Below are positions 32,986 through 43,271 of a DNA stretch of 64,000 nucleotides, piece by piece. A program made the position numbers and the translations under genes. Source of the DNA: Cadophora sp. MPI-SDFR-AT-0126 (lineage: Eukaryota > Ascomycota > Leotiomycetes > Helotiales > Ploettnerulaceae); NCBI GenBank assembly GCA_020747065.1, contig JAGMVK010000004.1, forward strand, positions 3,038,001 through 3,102,000, in the 5' to 3' direction. The notes beneath the pieces were generated by a model that made no database searches, was not told the origin of the DNA, and saw nothing but the letters and a program-made list of their open reading frames with translations. Positions within the stretch are counted from its first letter, which is position 1. Each line of letters starts with the position of its first letter.

Positions 32986-33902
32986 TACCTTACGCTTCTT
33001 AAAAATTCCTTATTTAAGCTTCAGATCCTTACTGTTTTGTCACAGGCCCTCATAAGCTTTGTAGCTGCTATGGCGCGTAAACAGTCGCAGGGCTTCACCA
33101 GCTTCAAGCCATTCTATACTATAACAGAGTTTCCTTAGCTAGCTATCAGGTGTAGCTTAACTTATCCCTATCTTTGGAGGAATAGAAAGAAGAAGAAGGA
33201 CTTCGAGTAAGAGCAGTGAAGAGGAGGAGTTGGAAGGATTGCCGAATACCAGGGTTTCTTCCTTCAAAAGTCAGGCTCAATCGTATACGAAGCTGCGCAT
33301 CCGTGCCACTTGTTCAGTGCGCTTTCTAAAGGTCTAGGGCCCTGTCTCTATGAGTACGAGGTCGGAACCTTGTTCAAAGTTCTACGGTCATGGCAATTAC
33401 GAAGTCGATCTCCCATATTCCGGACTCTCTTTGGATTGTCCGGGCTTGTCGCTTATAAATTTCAGTGCTCAAGTCCGGGTCTGAGCACCCGGAGTTAAGA
33501 CTACCGATGCGCCGGGCTTGCGCGAGAGCCCGACCAGCTGGCCGGCTTAACAAATCATTTATGAAGATACGAGAGGTGGCTGTGCTTCGAGAGGTTTAGT
33601 AATGTGTACGAGAAGCGAGACGGTATTTAACTCAATTGAAGTCCACTCTCCGACTGCCTCCAGAAGCAAGAAAACAAAACCACACAATCATCAGAAGCAC
33701 TCAGACACACTTTCGTACACGCCAGCGTACCATTACTTCAGACTTTACTCAGTCTTCTTTTCTTGATCTGCGAACTGTACTTGGGTATACCGAAAGTCCA
33801 AGTTCTTTTACTCGAGCAAGCAGTCAATAAAAGTCCATCTGCCGTCCAAATCCACGCCAACATATCTCTGCTTTCCCACAACCAAATAAAAAGAACCTCA
33901 CC
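32986..33902. other. Intergenic, upstream of NAD(P)-binding protein
   Basis: No gene with a recognisable product. A T/A-rich part near 33110-33180 has repeated TAGCTAGC-like words and looks eroded. The last 250 bp are CA-rich leader sequence ending in CACC just before the ATG at 33903. Confidence 0.55.
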
Positions 33903-34604
33903 ATGCATCTCCTCATCATCGGTGGCTCCGGACGGACCGGCAAACTCATAATCGAATCCGCCCTCCAAGCCAACCACACAATCACCGCCCTCGTCCGCAC
34001 CCCCTCATCCCTCACACCAAATCCCAACCTTACAATCATCCAAGGAACACCCACGGCCGCCTCTTCCATCTCAACCGCCATCACCTCCTCTCCCCAAAAA
34101 CCAGACGCAGTAATCGTATCCCTCGCCTCCCTCCGCAAAACTGACTCTCCCTTCGCGGCACCCGTCAGCCCCCCAACATTCATGACAGACGTCCACCGGC
34201 TCCTCCTCGCCGAGATGCAAAATCGCGGCATCTCCAGATTAATCACAATCTCCGCTGTCGGGGTCGGGGATTCGAACCCTAATGTCTTCTGGCCCATGCG
34301 CATGGTGTTGAATAAGAGTGCGATGGCCGTTGGCTTCAAGGACCACGAGGGCGTGGAAGAGCTTGTGAGGAAGGCCGGAAGGGAGAATGGCTTGAGGTGG
34401 ACGCTGGTGAGGCCATGTATGTTGGCTGGTGGGGAGGATGGAGGGGAGGTGTTGCCTATTAAGATTTTTGGGGAGCGAGGAGAGGGAGCGGGGTGGATGC
34501 CTAGTATTACGAGGAGGAGCGTTGCGGATTGGGTGGTTGGGGTCGCTTTGGATGGGGTGAAGGGGGAGGAGTGGATTGGGAAGACGCCTGTTATTGCTAA
34601 TTAG
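33903..34604 (+). CDS. NAD(P)-binding (atypical SDR / NmrA-like) protein
   Basis: A single exon of 233 residues. It opens directly with a Rossmann strand and dinucleotide loop, MHLLIIGGSGRTGKLI, with glycines at 7, 8, 10 and 13 in the GGxGxTG form of atypical SDRs. TALVRTPSSL follows at the second strand, where an Arg suits NADP(H). PDAVIVSLAS and RLITISAVGVGDSN are the next strands. There is no classical YxxxK motif after ISAVGVG, so a simple dehydrogenase activity is not assured; such proteins act as flavin-reductase-like enzymes, redox sensors or epimerases. The C-terminal third (TLVRPCMLAGG, ITRRSVADWVVGVAL) matches the usual fold end. The start has a good fungal context (CTCACCATGC). Cytosolic location is likely. 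Confidence 0.88.
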   Translation: MHLLIIGGSGRTGKLIIESALQANHTITALVRTPSSLTPNPNLTIIQGTPTAASSISTAITSSPQKPDAVIVSLASLRKTDSPFAAPVSPPTFMTDVHRLLLAEMQNRGISRLITISAVGVGDSNPNVFWPMRMVLNKSAMAVGFKDHEGVEELVRKAGRENGLRWTLVRPCMLAGGEDGGEVLPIKIFGERGEGAGWMPSITRRSVADWVVGVALDGVKGEEWIGKTPVIAN

Positions 34605-35084
34605 CTGGGCTGGTGGGCTGAGTTAGGGGTGGCTTTTATTTGTGAAGAGGAGCAGAGGTCTTGTAACATAGTCATAACACACTTGCTATCACATAAATTG
34701 CAGTAAGAAGTGCCCAGGTATGGGAAAAGGTATTTCGCCAGGTCTCATTGACTGCCGGCGTCCTTGACATCACAAATGTACCTTTCCTGTCCATGTACTC
34801 ACGCTATTAGCCTCAGCTATTACTCCTCCTACTGCTTTAAACGAAATCTCAGCGTGAGCATTCACATTCCCGTTCATTACGCTGGACGCTCTCAAGCAGC
34901 CAATGACAAACCCTTTGGAAGTTCAAATTCAGTGTGCAAATTTTCTCGTTTCCAGAACGAGACAACCAGTATGTACTGCGAAACCAGATACAAAAATCAC
35001 AAAATAATAGATACAAACAGAAAGTGCTTGTGTACTGCTTCCTCAGATCCGCCCAGCAAAACGTGCCCGCCAAACAAAACTCGC
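34605..35084. other. Convergent 3' flanks
   Basis: The NAD(P)-binding gene and the GH16 gene converge here. No ORF with a motif is seen. The part near 34950-35080 is A-rich and probably includes the GH16 3' untranslated region. Confidence 0.6.
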
Positions 35085-36169
35085 TTAGCTGTTATAAACA
35101 GCAACATAATCAACATACATCGGCCTACTATCCACCGTCGAAGCTACCGGCGTCGCACTCCCATATCGATTATTCGGGAAAGCCCCACCAATCGCCAAAT
35201 TCAGCAAGATGAAATGGCCCTGATGAACAGCCTGATTCCAGGTGTCCGTCCCAACGGTACTCTCCAACACACTGTGGAACAAGACATCGTCTACGTACCA
35301 GCGTAGGACTTCAGGTGTTACAGTCCTGTCGACTTCGATGGTGTAGACGTGGAAGTTGCCTTGGCATGGCGTATTGGGACACGCGCGATTTCCTAGACGG
35401 AGAGAAATGTCAGTTTTCTCTTCATACAAGAGAAAAGACCGAGAGAACAAACCAGCAATCCCATCCGTCTCCATACACGGTCCCCCAGGATTAACACCGC
35501 AATGGAAAACCCCCCACACCGAATTAATACCGTTCACATTCTCCATGATATCGAACTCGCCCACGCTCGGCCAGTTCTGATAGTTGCCCCGGTAGTTGCT
35601 TCCCAGGGTCCAGAACGCCGGCCAGTACCCGATCGCCTCGGCGTCGTGGACGTCGGGCATGAGGATGCGCGCTTGGATGCGCATCTTGGCACCTTCTTGC
35701 GCCATGAAGTTCGTGCGTTGGGTCTCGATCCGGGCGGATGTCCAGACGCCGGTTTGGCGGTTGAGGAGGGGTGTTATTTGGAGAACGCCGTCGCCTGTTA
35801 GCTGGTGGTGGTGTTAGTGTTTACCTCAGTCAAACCTTTCGAAGAAAAAGTAGAGTAATGAGATAAGCGCGACCGTCTCGGGATGGATGTTGAATCCGAA
35901 AACTTTTGGAGGCAAAGTTGGTCTTGACTTACACGCAAATTATTCGGGCTACTGGTGTATTGTTGGATTTCTCCTGTGCCCCAGTTCGCTGGACCACCGG
36001 GGTACGAAGTACCGGTGTCGATGAGCCAGTTGGTTGTCGAGGGGAGACTGTTGGCGCCGCCGATGAAGTCTTCGGCCCAGGTGAGAGTGAATCCGGAGAT
36101 CGTGGGCGGTGCGGCATTGATGGTGGAGAGAAAAGAGAGAAGAATGGAGAGCTTTTGCGGGGTATACAT
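35085..36169 (-). CDS. Secreted GH16 endo-beta-1,3(4)-glucanase-like enzyme
   Basis: Exons complement(35085..35392, 35453..35801, 35933..36169) give 297 residues. Residues 1-19 (MYTPQKLSILLSFLSTINA) form a signal peptide; an upstream ATG-less extension in frame was not used. The GH16 signature GEFDIMENV gives the nucleophile E161, D163 and acid/base E166. WPAFWTLG, HCGVNPGGPC and LNLAIGGAFP are typical of fungal laminarinase-like GH16 members, with paired Cys residues around the CPNTPCQG loop. The enzyme would cut beta-1,3 or mixed-link glucans in the wall or in plant material. The gene has no cellulose-binding module and no GPI signal. Intron 2 is exactly 60 nt and free of stops, so its retention would add 20 residues in frame; family alignment supports removing it. 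Confidence 0.92.
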
Positions 36170-36970
36170 TGTGGAGTTGAGGAGGTAGTTAGTCAAGTTG
36201 CAGTTGGGATGAAGAAGAAATTTTTTTTGGAAGTGTTGCGATAAATTCTAATATTATCGAAGGGAAATCAGTCCAACTTATAGGAATCATTGTGTCAACT
36301 CCCTACAGCTCAGGACGGTGCTGTTTAAATGCGCAGAATACAAGTAGATACATCTCCGGTCTTCGAAAGAGAGTTCAACTCCTCTAGAAGTTCTTTTCGG
36401 GCCTTCCCATGAAGCTTCAACAATCCCATGATCTGAAAACTTCGAACCCCCCTTCAAAACGCCCCTCTTCAATACGCTTACAAAAGCAAAAATGAAGCCA
36501 TCACGGTCTTAAGCCGGCATGTGTCGAGCTTTGTTTGCATATGAGCTAGGCTATGGCTCTCTTTCTGGACGTTCCCGTTCATGAACTGATGGCAGTTGAA
36601 ACTTTAAACGAGCTTGGAGTCTTCTGCGGCCCGATTTGACTCCTTCACGATCCTTTAATTCGAGGAACAATTAATATCCCCCTCCTTCCTGTTCAGTCAA
36701 GCCCCAAGCGCTGTCAATTTCTCGCTTACGGGTAAATTCATGTGGTGGGGGAAGACCCTGCAATCTTGGAGAACCCATGCAAGAAAGTCTTGGGCCGAGG
36801 CGATTTCACGCGATACCCCTGGATGACTAGAGAGACAATTCTGGCATGAAGAAAAGTGTTTTCTCGAGACTGAAAAGCTCTCAGACTCTCACATGGAATG
36901 GCCCTGTCGTGCACCGCAATCGCAATGGGCCTGCTGCTCTTTGTGGCAAATCAAGTAAAGATGAATACGG
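36170..36970. other. Promoter side of GH16 gene and 3' flank of Zn2Cys6 gene
   Basis: No independent gene found. Plus-strand frames from 36846 on run antisense to the regulator gene. An A-run (36220-36230) lies near the GH16 start. Confidence 0.55.
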
Positions 36971-39752
36971 TCAAACCCATGACTGGTTCATCGACCAATC
37001 CCAGCCAAAGTCGAAATTCTGGAAGTCAAAGTCATCAACGGACATCTATCACAGGTCAGTGTACATCCTTTGTCGCTACAGTTCATCAACTCACCGTATT
37101 AAGCTCATGCGCGGAAGGCATCCCTCCATTTTGAAGCACCACAGAGTTCCAGCTGTCTCCTGGTGCTCTGGGCGTGGCAGTTGTCTTTGGAAATGTCAGT
37201 ATTCTATCTTCGGAAAGGAAGAGAAAAGGAAAAGATCTATGTTGACTTCACTGACCTTCTCAGTATTGATCTGTGGAATCTGTACGTTTGGAAGAGCTCT
37301 TCTGCATGCCGTGAGTACTCTCTCGGCACCTCTTTGCATCACCTCTCTCATCTCCTCCCTCGTGCCCTCGGCGCGAACACTCTGCAGAACAACACTCAGA
37401 GGAAGGATGTCTTTCAGATCGCTGCCGAAATCGCCAAGCCTAGCGAGTAGACTATGCAAAGTATTCTCGACCACTCGCGTCAAGCTATGCTTGGTCTGCG
37501 GGAATGAGTCCTCGGGGTATACGTTATCGTTTGACGTAGGCGTAACGCCGCTTAGAGGGGCTCGATCAAATGATCGGATCTCGTGGCAGACAAGTAAGGC
37601 AGCCTGAACGATGTCGTTCTTGTATAGAATGTGGAATAGATTGAGGTAATCCCTGGATTTGACAATGCTAAGGTCTGCGATGGCGGGGTCCAAAGCATCG
37701 AGATGTGATAGCATCGCAAGTGAGCATCGCAAAGCTCCCTTTCGCGCTTCGGGGAATTGATGGCCGTGCTGGCTGAATACGACAGTTCGATATAATGCCA
37801 GTAATGGTCGGCGAATTGACATATCAAGCATTATGCTGGTGAACAGTCTATCGACGCGCTTATGGTTGATATCTGCCCCCACAGTTGAGCTACGATGTTG
37901 CTGAGGTAGGGAGCGAAGTGCCTTCTCCAAGAGGTTGGCGTGAGCGAGAAGTGCCGGTGCATCCTGCTCCACATTCAGATTTCCTCCGAGCCAGTTAGTG
38001 ATGTTTAGTCTGTCTTTCAATGATGCCGATAAAGCAATTTGTGGCATAGCAGTCGTCCATGTGTTTTCTGACTGTCCGATAGGGTAGTCAGTCATTTCAA
38101 CTGTGAGTTCGCTGTCATCAACATTGACCAAGCTTTTGATGTTCCAATTGGAAGAGGTGATAGCTGCTGGCATTCCAGCAGCAAGAGCAAATTGCATGTC
38201 GAGCTCCACAAGAGTCGTCCACAGCTTTCTGCGCATTTCTTTATTCAGCTTCGACATATCTGAGTATGCCTCAGGGTCCTGGTGAAGTCCCATGGTCATA
38301 GCCCGTCGAACTAGCGCTGCGGAATCCATCCAAAGATCTTGCGCGCTGAACAAGTTTACTTGCTGGGCAAGTAACAGCAAAATCCGAGTTTGAAGGGTGT
38401 GGATACAAATGTTTGCCTTGCCAGTTAGGCCCATTAACCATCCCTTGGCCAATTGAATATTCCGGGTGATTTGGTCCTCAGTGATTCTTACTGTCATGGA
38501 GTGCTTCAAAGTTGTGTCGTCTAGTCGGCTTACAATCGCTATAGCCAATAGAATTTGTGGCAATACCCAGTCCCCAAGGTGTGAAGGAATGCTGGGAGCG
38601 CTGGAAGTCTGGGCAGCTGCGACCTCCTCGCACTCCCTAGAAAATGTCGGAGTGTGTAAGACACGCTCAGCAGTTTCCCAGTTGAGGAAAAGTCTCGATT
38701 GAAGGGCTCCAAAGAGCCATTCGTTTGGAATAGCCTGGAACATCTCAGTCGTCAGGTGTTCTCGTTCGAATGTCCTCAGGACATCTTTTGATTGTTTGGG
38801 AACTAAAGCTTTCTGATATTCGGACAGTTCTCGCATGATTGATACCATGTCCGGGTCCTTGAAACCGTTGGTGATGAAATTTTTCGAATCCTCAAACTGG
38901 CCTAGGATTAGCTATCAACGCGAGCAAACTGTTTTGACGAGCACCTACATGATCCATTATCCGCATCTTGTCCCCTGGGGCTACATATCGTGATCTCTGA
39001 CCTTTAATATCAAGTCTTCCCAAAGTTGAAGAAGATGGATACGAACTATTCCTCACTGCAGTCTGGGATCTCATCTCCGGCAGCCTCGTCAAGCCCGTGG
39101 TGCTAGGCGGCTGTGGGCTATGACCCGGTCCACCCATTGCCTCGCCAATCCTCATCATCTTCTCCAGCACACTCAAGCTTGCTCCGCCACCCATTCCTCT
39201 TCCCGAGTCTTCTATCCTCGCTTTCTTCGCAGCGGGCAGTTCTTCTTCTTTGTCCCATGGTTCCCACCCGTCTCGGTACGAGCAATCGCTTCCACTCTTT
39301 CCTCCTTTCTTACAGCTAGCACACGGAAACTCACGATCACATTTCAACTTCTTACTTCGACATCGCTCACATGATTTGGTGGGTCTTGTCCGAGTACGCT
39401 TGGCTTGCCCTGCTGCACTTCCAGAGGCACTGCCGTTCTTCCCGCGATCTGGGCTAGGAAGGCTATCATAGCTAGGTGTATTTGGTAAATAAGTCGACGG
39501 CTGAGGAGTCGGAATGTAAGCGCTGGGTGGTGTATATGCATTTGGAGTATGTCCCGTATGATTGCGTGAACTTCCTGGCGTTGATGAATGAGCCGGAGAT
39601 GGCTGCATTTGAGACTGGGGCCGGAATTGCGAGCGGTATTCAGCTCGGGCTGGACCATGAGACACTGCTGGTTGATTTGTAGACTGGCGATCGGATGCCA
39701 CAGTCTGAGCGTAGAGATCTGTCAGTATCTGGCCAACTTCGGTGTCTGGCAT
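36971..39752 (-). CDS. Zn2Cys6 transcription factor with fungal MHR domain
   Basis: Exons complement(36971..37018, 37095..37184, 37256..38901, 38945..39752) give 863 residues. A Pro/Ser/Thr-rich N-terminus leads to a binuclear zinc cluster, CERCRSKKLKC then CASCKKGGKSGSDC (Cys 128, 131, 138, 144, 147, 157; last spacing nine residues, slightly long). A basic tail and a linker with MRIMDHVGQFEDSKNF follow. The middle (from GALQSRLFLNWETAERVLHT) is the fungal transcription-factor homology region. The C-terminal residues, encoded by two small exons, read TPRAPGDSWNSVVLQNGGMP and FDFGWDWSMNQSW, an acidic-aromatic end common in this class. Intron 1 is only 43 nt. ATG 39752 is the first in frame; the frame stays open upstream without an ATG, so an extra 5' exon is possible. 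Targets are unknown. Confidence 0.9.
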
Positions 39753-42247
39753 TTTTCGTGGCAATTGAGTTTGTATGGAGATTCTCGGCTCTGGATGAAG
39801 AGAGTTCGGGCCAAACGGGGCTGTGAACTGTTTTCTTGGGGAGGGCTGCTTAGAACTCCGGAGAAGTCTTCGATGCACGTTTGGATCATTCAGATCGGTT
39901 TGATGCCTTCTTCGGATCGTCGCGTGAACTAAAGTGGGAGACTTGATGTTCGGGGTGGGAAGTGAGATGTTAATGTCCCGAAGGATTCGGGTGTCCGGAC
40001 TTCCGTTCGGACTTCGAGCTTCGGTTACGTAATCTTGTCACGTGACTTAACTGGAGAAAAGAAATCCCTCCGTATCATCTGCTGAGGAGCTTCTAGTGCG
40101 ATATAATTTGGCTGTTTTTAATACCGAGCCTTTTTGAGGGTATTGAAGTTGAGGATAGGTCATTTTGTGGCGCTAAGATGAGTGTTGAAAATGGAGCCGA
40201 GCATTTGCCCCCGAAAGCTTGTCCATAGATGGAAGTTGGTGGGCTCTGGCTTTAAAATTCTGTGCACCATTCGATGAAAACAAGTCGACGTCTCACATGA
40301 AACCGGCGCCGCAGAAAACTTTAAGCTGGATACTTGCTACAGTCCCAACATGTAGGCTCTATTATCTACTCGGAAAACTATAATTGCGCCTTCGATCGGC
40401 TTCGGTCCTTTCCTGACGGGGACCATACCTCGGCACTTGAGTTATTGCTCGCTGGGAATGCTCGCCATGATGAGATCAATCCACTAGTAGCAGAATTGGA
40501 TCCCATCATCCAAGTCATTGAAATTTGACCGCTTTCCTGAAGATCATGGATTGGCGATCCTGGAGATGAAGGATCTCTTGCGGACTGCAAGTAGAGAGGC
40601 CGGGGGGCGACGGTAGACCTTGATCGAGGCAAAGCTCTGAGAGAATAAGTGAAAAATTGGAGTGTTGGACCCCTAATAAGATTCCTATATTTCGTAAATC
40701 TGAATAAAGTCAATGCTAATGTGTGGATAGCAGGTGTTGGCTAGTTGAGCTCCCCCTTAGCGTTCGTGTGCAATTAACTTCGCAACGACACTTAGGCGAA
40801 AGTGATGTTCCTATCTAAACCACCGTAAAAGAAGCGGTTGGAGAGTTTTGATGTACCAGTACATACGCCGTGAAACCATTTACTCGCAATGCTTCGCTTG
40901 CATCCTGGTACAAGCCCGTGAGTACCACGGGCCGAGCAACACAGACCAGTTCGGGCAATGTAAACAGACATGCGACTTGTCATAATTTCCAAGCTGTGAG
41001 ACGAATTGCTGGGGAATTGGGTGACGTTTCCGTAGCTAACCGTGTCACAGAAGTGGCGGTGACTGGGATACTTCCAGATGCTTCAGATGTGCTCCAAGTG
41101 TGTAGTCCCGACCGACCGGTACATGTAGTGAAGTCCGAATCTTCATCGTCTTTGATCAAGAAAAGTGGCTATCCGACTCTCAATTCTAATGCTTTATTCG
41201 AGAAACGCACTTCATTAATTCAATCTAATGGACACTGTTGAGAGGTTTTGAACGCCGCCGGGGTGGAAGATGTTGATGAGTGAGAAAAAGGTTTCGTATG
41301 TTTCGCCGACTACTGGCGAGGAGAATTGGGATCTGTGGTTGCAATTTCAGAGGGATGAGGAGTGGGTTCCCGAGGTTCCTGAGCTTGATTTTAAGACGCG
41401 TTTGCTTGTAGAAATGTGAACTAGTGATGTTGTAATAATGATATGTTGGCCGTCATTGCATATCAAGACCGTGCAGTTCGTTTCGTTACTTCTCAAGTGA
41501 TCTCTGTTGTTCTTTGCAAAAGTATCCTCTGGAAATCCAGGCGAAACTCCAAAACCGTGAAGCATGAGTTCATAAAAGTATACTTTACGCCTACAGTCTC
41601 TTGCTCTATTCAGTCATTGATACAAATACCACTGATCCGTAGCCCAAAGTAAGCTGTCGACATCAACATTGACTTTCCTGCTTCTCACCCCAAACTCGCT
41701 TACCACTCCAAACACCCCTGCCCCCAAAACAGACCAGGATAATTTTTCAGCCCCCAAAGCCCATATCACATCGCCCACCTTATCCAAGCTCCAATCCAAT
41801 AACGCAACCTTCTCATTACGAGCGCGAAGTCCTCATTGGCTCTGTGTTATTGTCTGCTTACTGTGTGCGTTACACGCATGATCGATCCTCCTTCCCCTGA
41901 ACAATCAACCGCTGCATAGTCAAGTCGCTTCATGAAGCACGCCGAGTATCAACCCCCCAAAAGGGTATATAACTCGTAATCGTCCCGCTGAAAAATATAA
42001 ATCTCGTCCCAGCTCATTACCATCCCATTTCCATCTCATCATTTCAATATTCTGTACCGATACCAAAATCCCATCCCATTCCAACCCTTTCCATTCCACC
42101 TCATCACATCTCCATCCCATCCCATCTCGTACCATCTACTCCCCTCCAACCAAACCAACCAAAACAAAACACCACAGAATCTCGACCCCCCCCATCCCCC
42201 TCTCCGAAACCAAATCCAAACCCAAAAAAACCAAACATAAAGAAAAA
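39753..42247. other. Gene-poor stretch with a possible gene fragment
   Basis: A plus-strand frame at 41270-41419 (MLMSEKKVSYVSPTTGEENW onward, ending LLVEM) has the look of a protein C-terminus but no partner upstream, so it may be a relic. A 123-codon frame at 40870-41241 has no motif. From about 42010 to 42150 the plus strand is a low-complexity CCATCCCATTCC-type tract, followed by A-rich sequence just before the ATG at 42248. Confidence 0.5.
42010..42150 (+). repeat. Low-complexity CCATCCCAT tract
   Basis: Degenerate repeats of CCCATCTC/CCATTCC words, strongly C/T-rich on the plus strand. They form the leader or proximal promoter of the small ORF at 42248. Confidence 0.7.
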
Positions 42248-42562
42248 ATGCCAAAACCCCGCCCACCCCCCTCCCACCGCCCCTCCTTCCTCTCCCGCGC
42301 CAGCTCACACTCCTACTCCCCCTCCACCTGCGACGTCTCCACCCCCCTACTCCCGCACCGCACCCTCAGCGCCTCCGAATCACGAAAAGAGTATCGACGC
42401 GGTAAACTCGTCGGTGTCTTCTTAGCGCTGGGGTTTCTCCTTTGTGTTGGTGTTTTGATTGGGGGCGCTGGTTGGTTGGTTTTGGGGGTTGGGAGGGGTG
42501 CGGGGGGGAGGTGGAGGGATAGGAACGGGGTCGGGGCCGGGGTCAGAGGAGAGAATTGCTGA
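42248..42562 (+). CDS. Small single-pass membrane protein, tentative
   Basis: A 104-residue frame without introns. It opens with a basic, Pro- and Ser-rich segment (residues 1-48), then EYRRGKLVGVFLALGFLLCV and a Gly-rich hydrophobic stretch make one transmembrane helix (about residues 54-80). The tail is Gly/Arg-rich. The arrangement, a hydrophilic N-terminus, one helix and a short tail, is seen in many small fungal proteins of unknown role. Support: an A-rich ATG context (AAAGAAAAAATG) and a pyrimidine-rich leader. Against: short length, skewed composition and no recognised relatives. I could not identify a function. Confidence 0.4.
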   Translation: MPKPRPPPSHRPSFLSRASSHSYSPSTCDVSTPLLPHRTLSASESRKEYRRGKLVGVFLALGFLLCVGVLIGGAGWLVLGVGRGAGGRWRDRNGVGAGVRGENC

Positions 42563-43271
42563 GATTGATGTGGAAGGCTTTAGGTCGAGGATTTATAGGT
42601 TTGTTGAGAGATAGGAGAAGTCAGGTTGAGGGATGGGATGATGGGAAGTGGAGAGGAGGGAGAAGGACGGGGTAAGCCGATCTAATGCCACGATAATTGA
42701 TACATTCCTTTTTCTTACACGATGTGGTAGCTTCTTACAGAGGAAGAGACACAATTGCAGAGATGAGAGTAACAATATCTTCGACAACCGAGTGCGGTGG
42801 AGCGGCTTATTTGTTTTCTTCTAACCTCGAACTTTGAACGAGGAAAATAGGGAGAACACAAAGGCGAATAGAGTCAGAGTCAAGGAAGGGAATTTGAAGA
42901 GGTAGAGCTTCAATTCCCAACCCCGGTACCGCCCGCCTGTACGATAATAACGAGAGAGGATATTCAAGTCTCGGGGGGGTTATTCGGAAGAAATGGCAAA
43001 AGTGTCATATATTCAGGGAATCCTCCTTTTTGTTTGCGGGATCGCCTACTCTACTCTGCTCGCTTGTGCGCCTAGCTAGCGAGCATCCAAGTAAATAAAA
43101 TCTTTCAAGAGAAAGGAAAGGGAAAATAGATATGCAATCCGCACTACACACTATACACCCAGCAAGCGCCTTCGTCCAAACCCACTCGCTACTCACTCCA
43201 ATGAAGAAACCCAAAACGCCTCACACACCCGCTTATTTTCATTCATCAATCTCATGAAATCATTATCAACT
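42563..43271. other. Convergent 3' flanks
   Basis: No gene seen. Short frames only; the right part is the 3' untranslated region of the MINDY gene. Confidence 0.6.

Noticed and set aside
33440..33510. Possible 5S rRNA-like segment (CTGAGCACCCGGAGTTAAG)
   Set aside because: Only a few bases resemble 5S; flanking stems and the rest of the molecule are absent.
36846..37607. 253-codon plus-strand frame
   Set aside because: It lies antisense to the end of the Zn2Cys6 gene and has no motif, while the minus strand gives a family-typical C-terminus.
39753..39878. Extension of the Zn2Cys6 protein to a GTG at 39878
   Set aside because: GTG starts are not expected for this gene; the first ATG in frame is 39752. 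An extra upstream exon remains possible.
40870..41241. 123-codon plus-strand frame
   Set aside because: No domain, no leader features, no splice partners; length is within chance for this much non-coding DNA.
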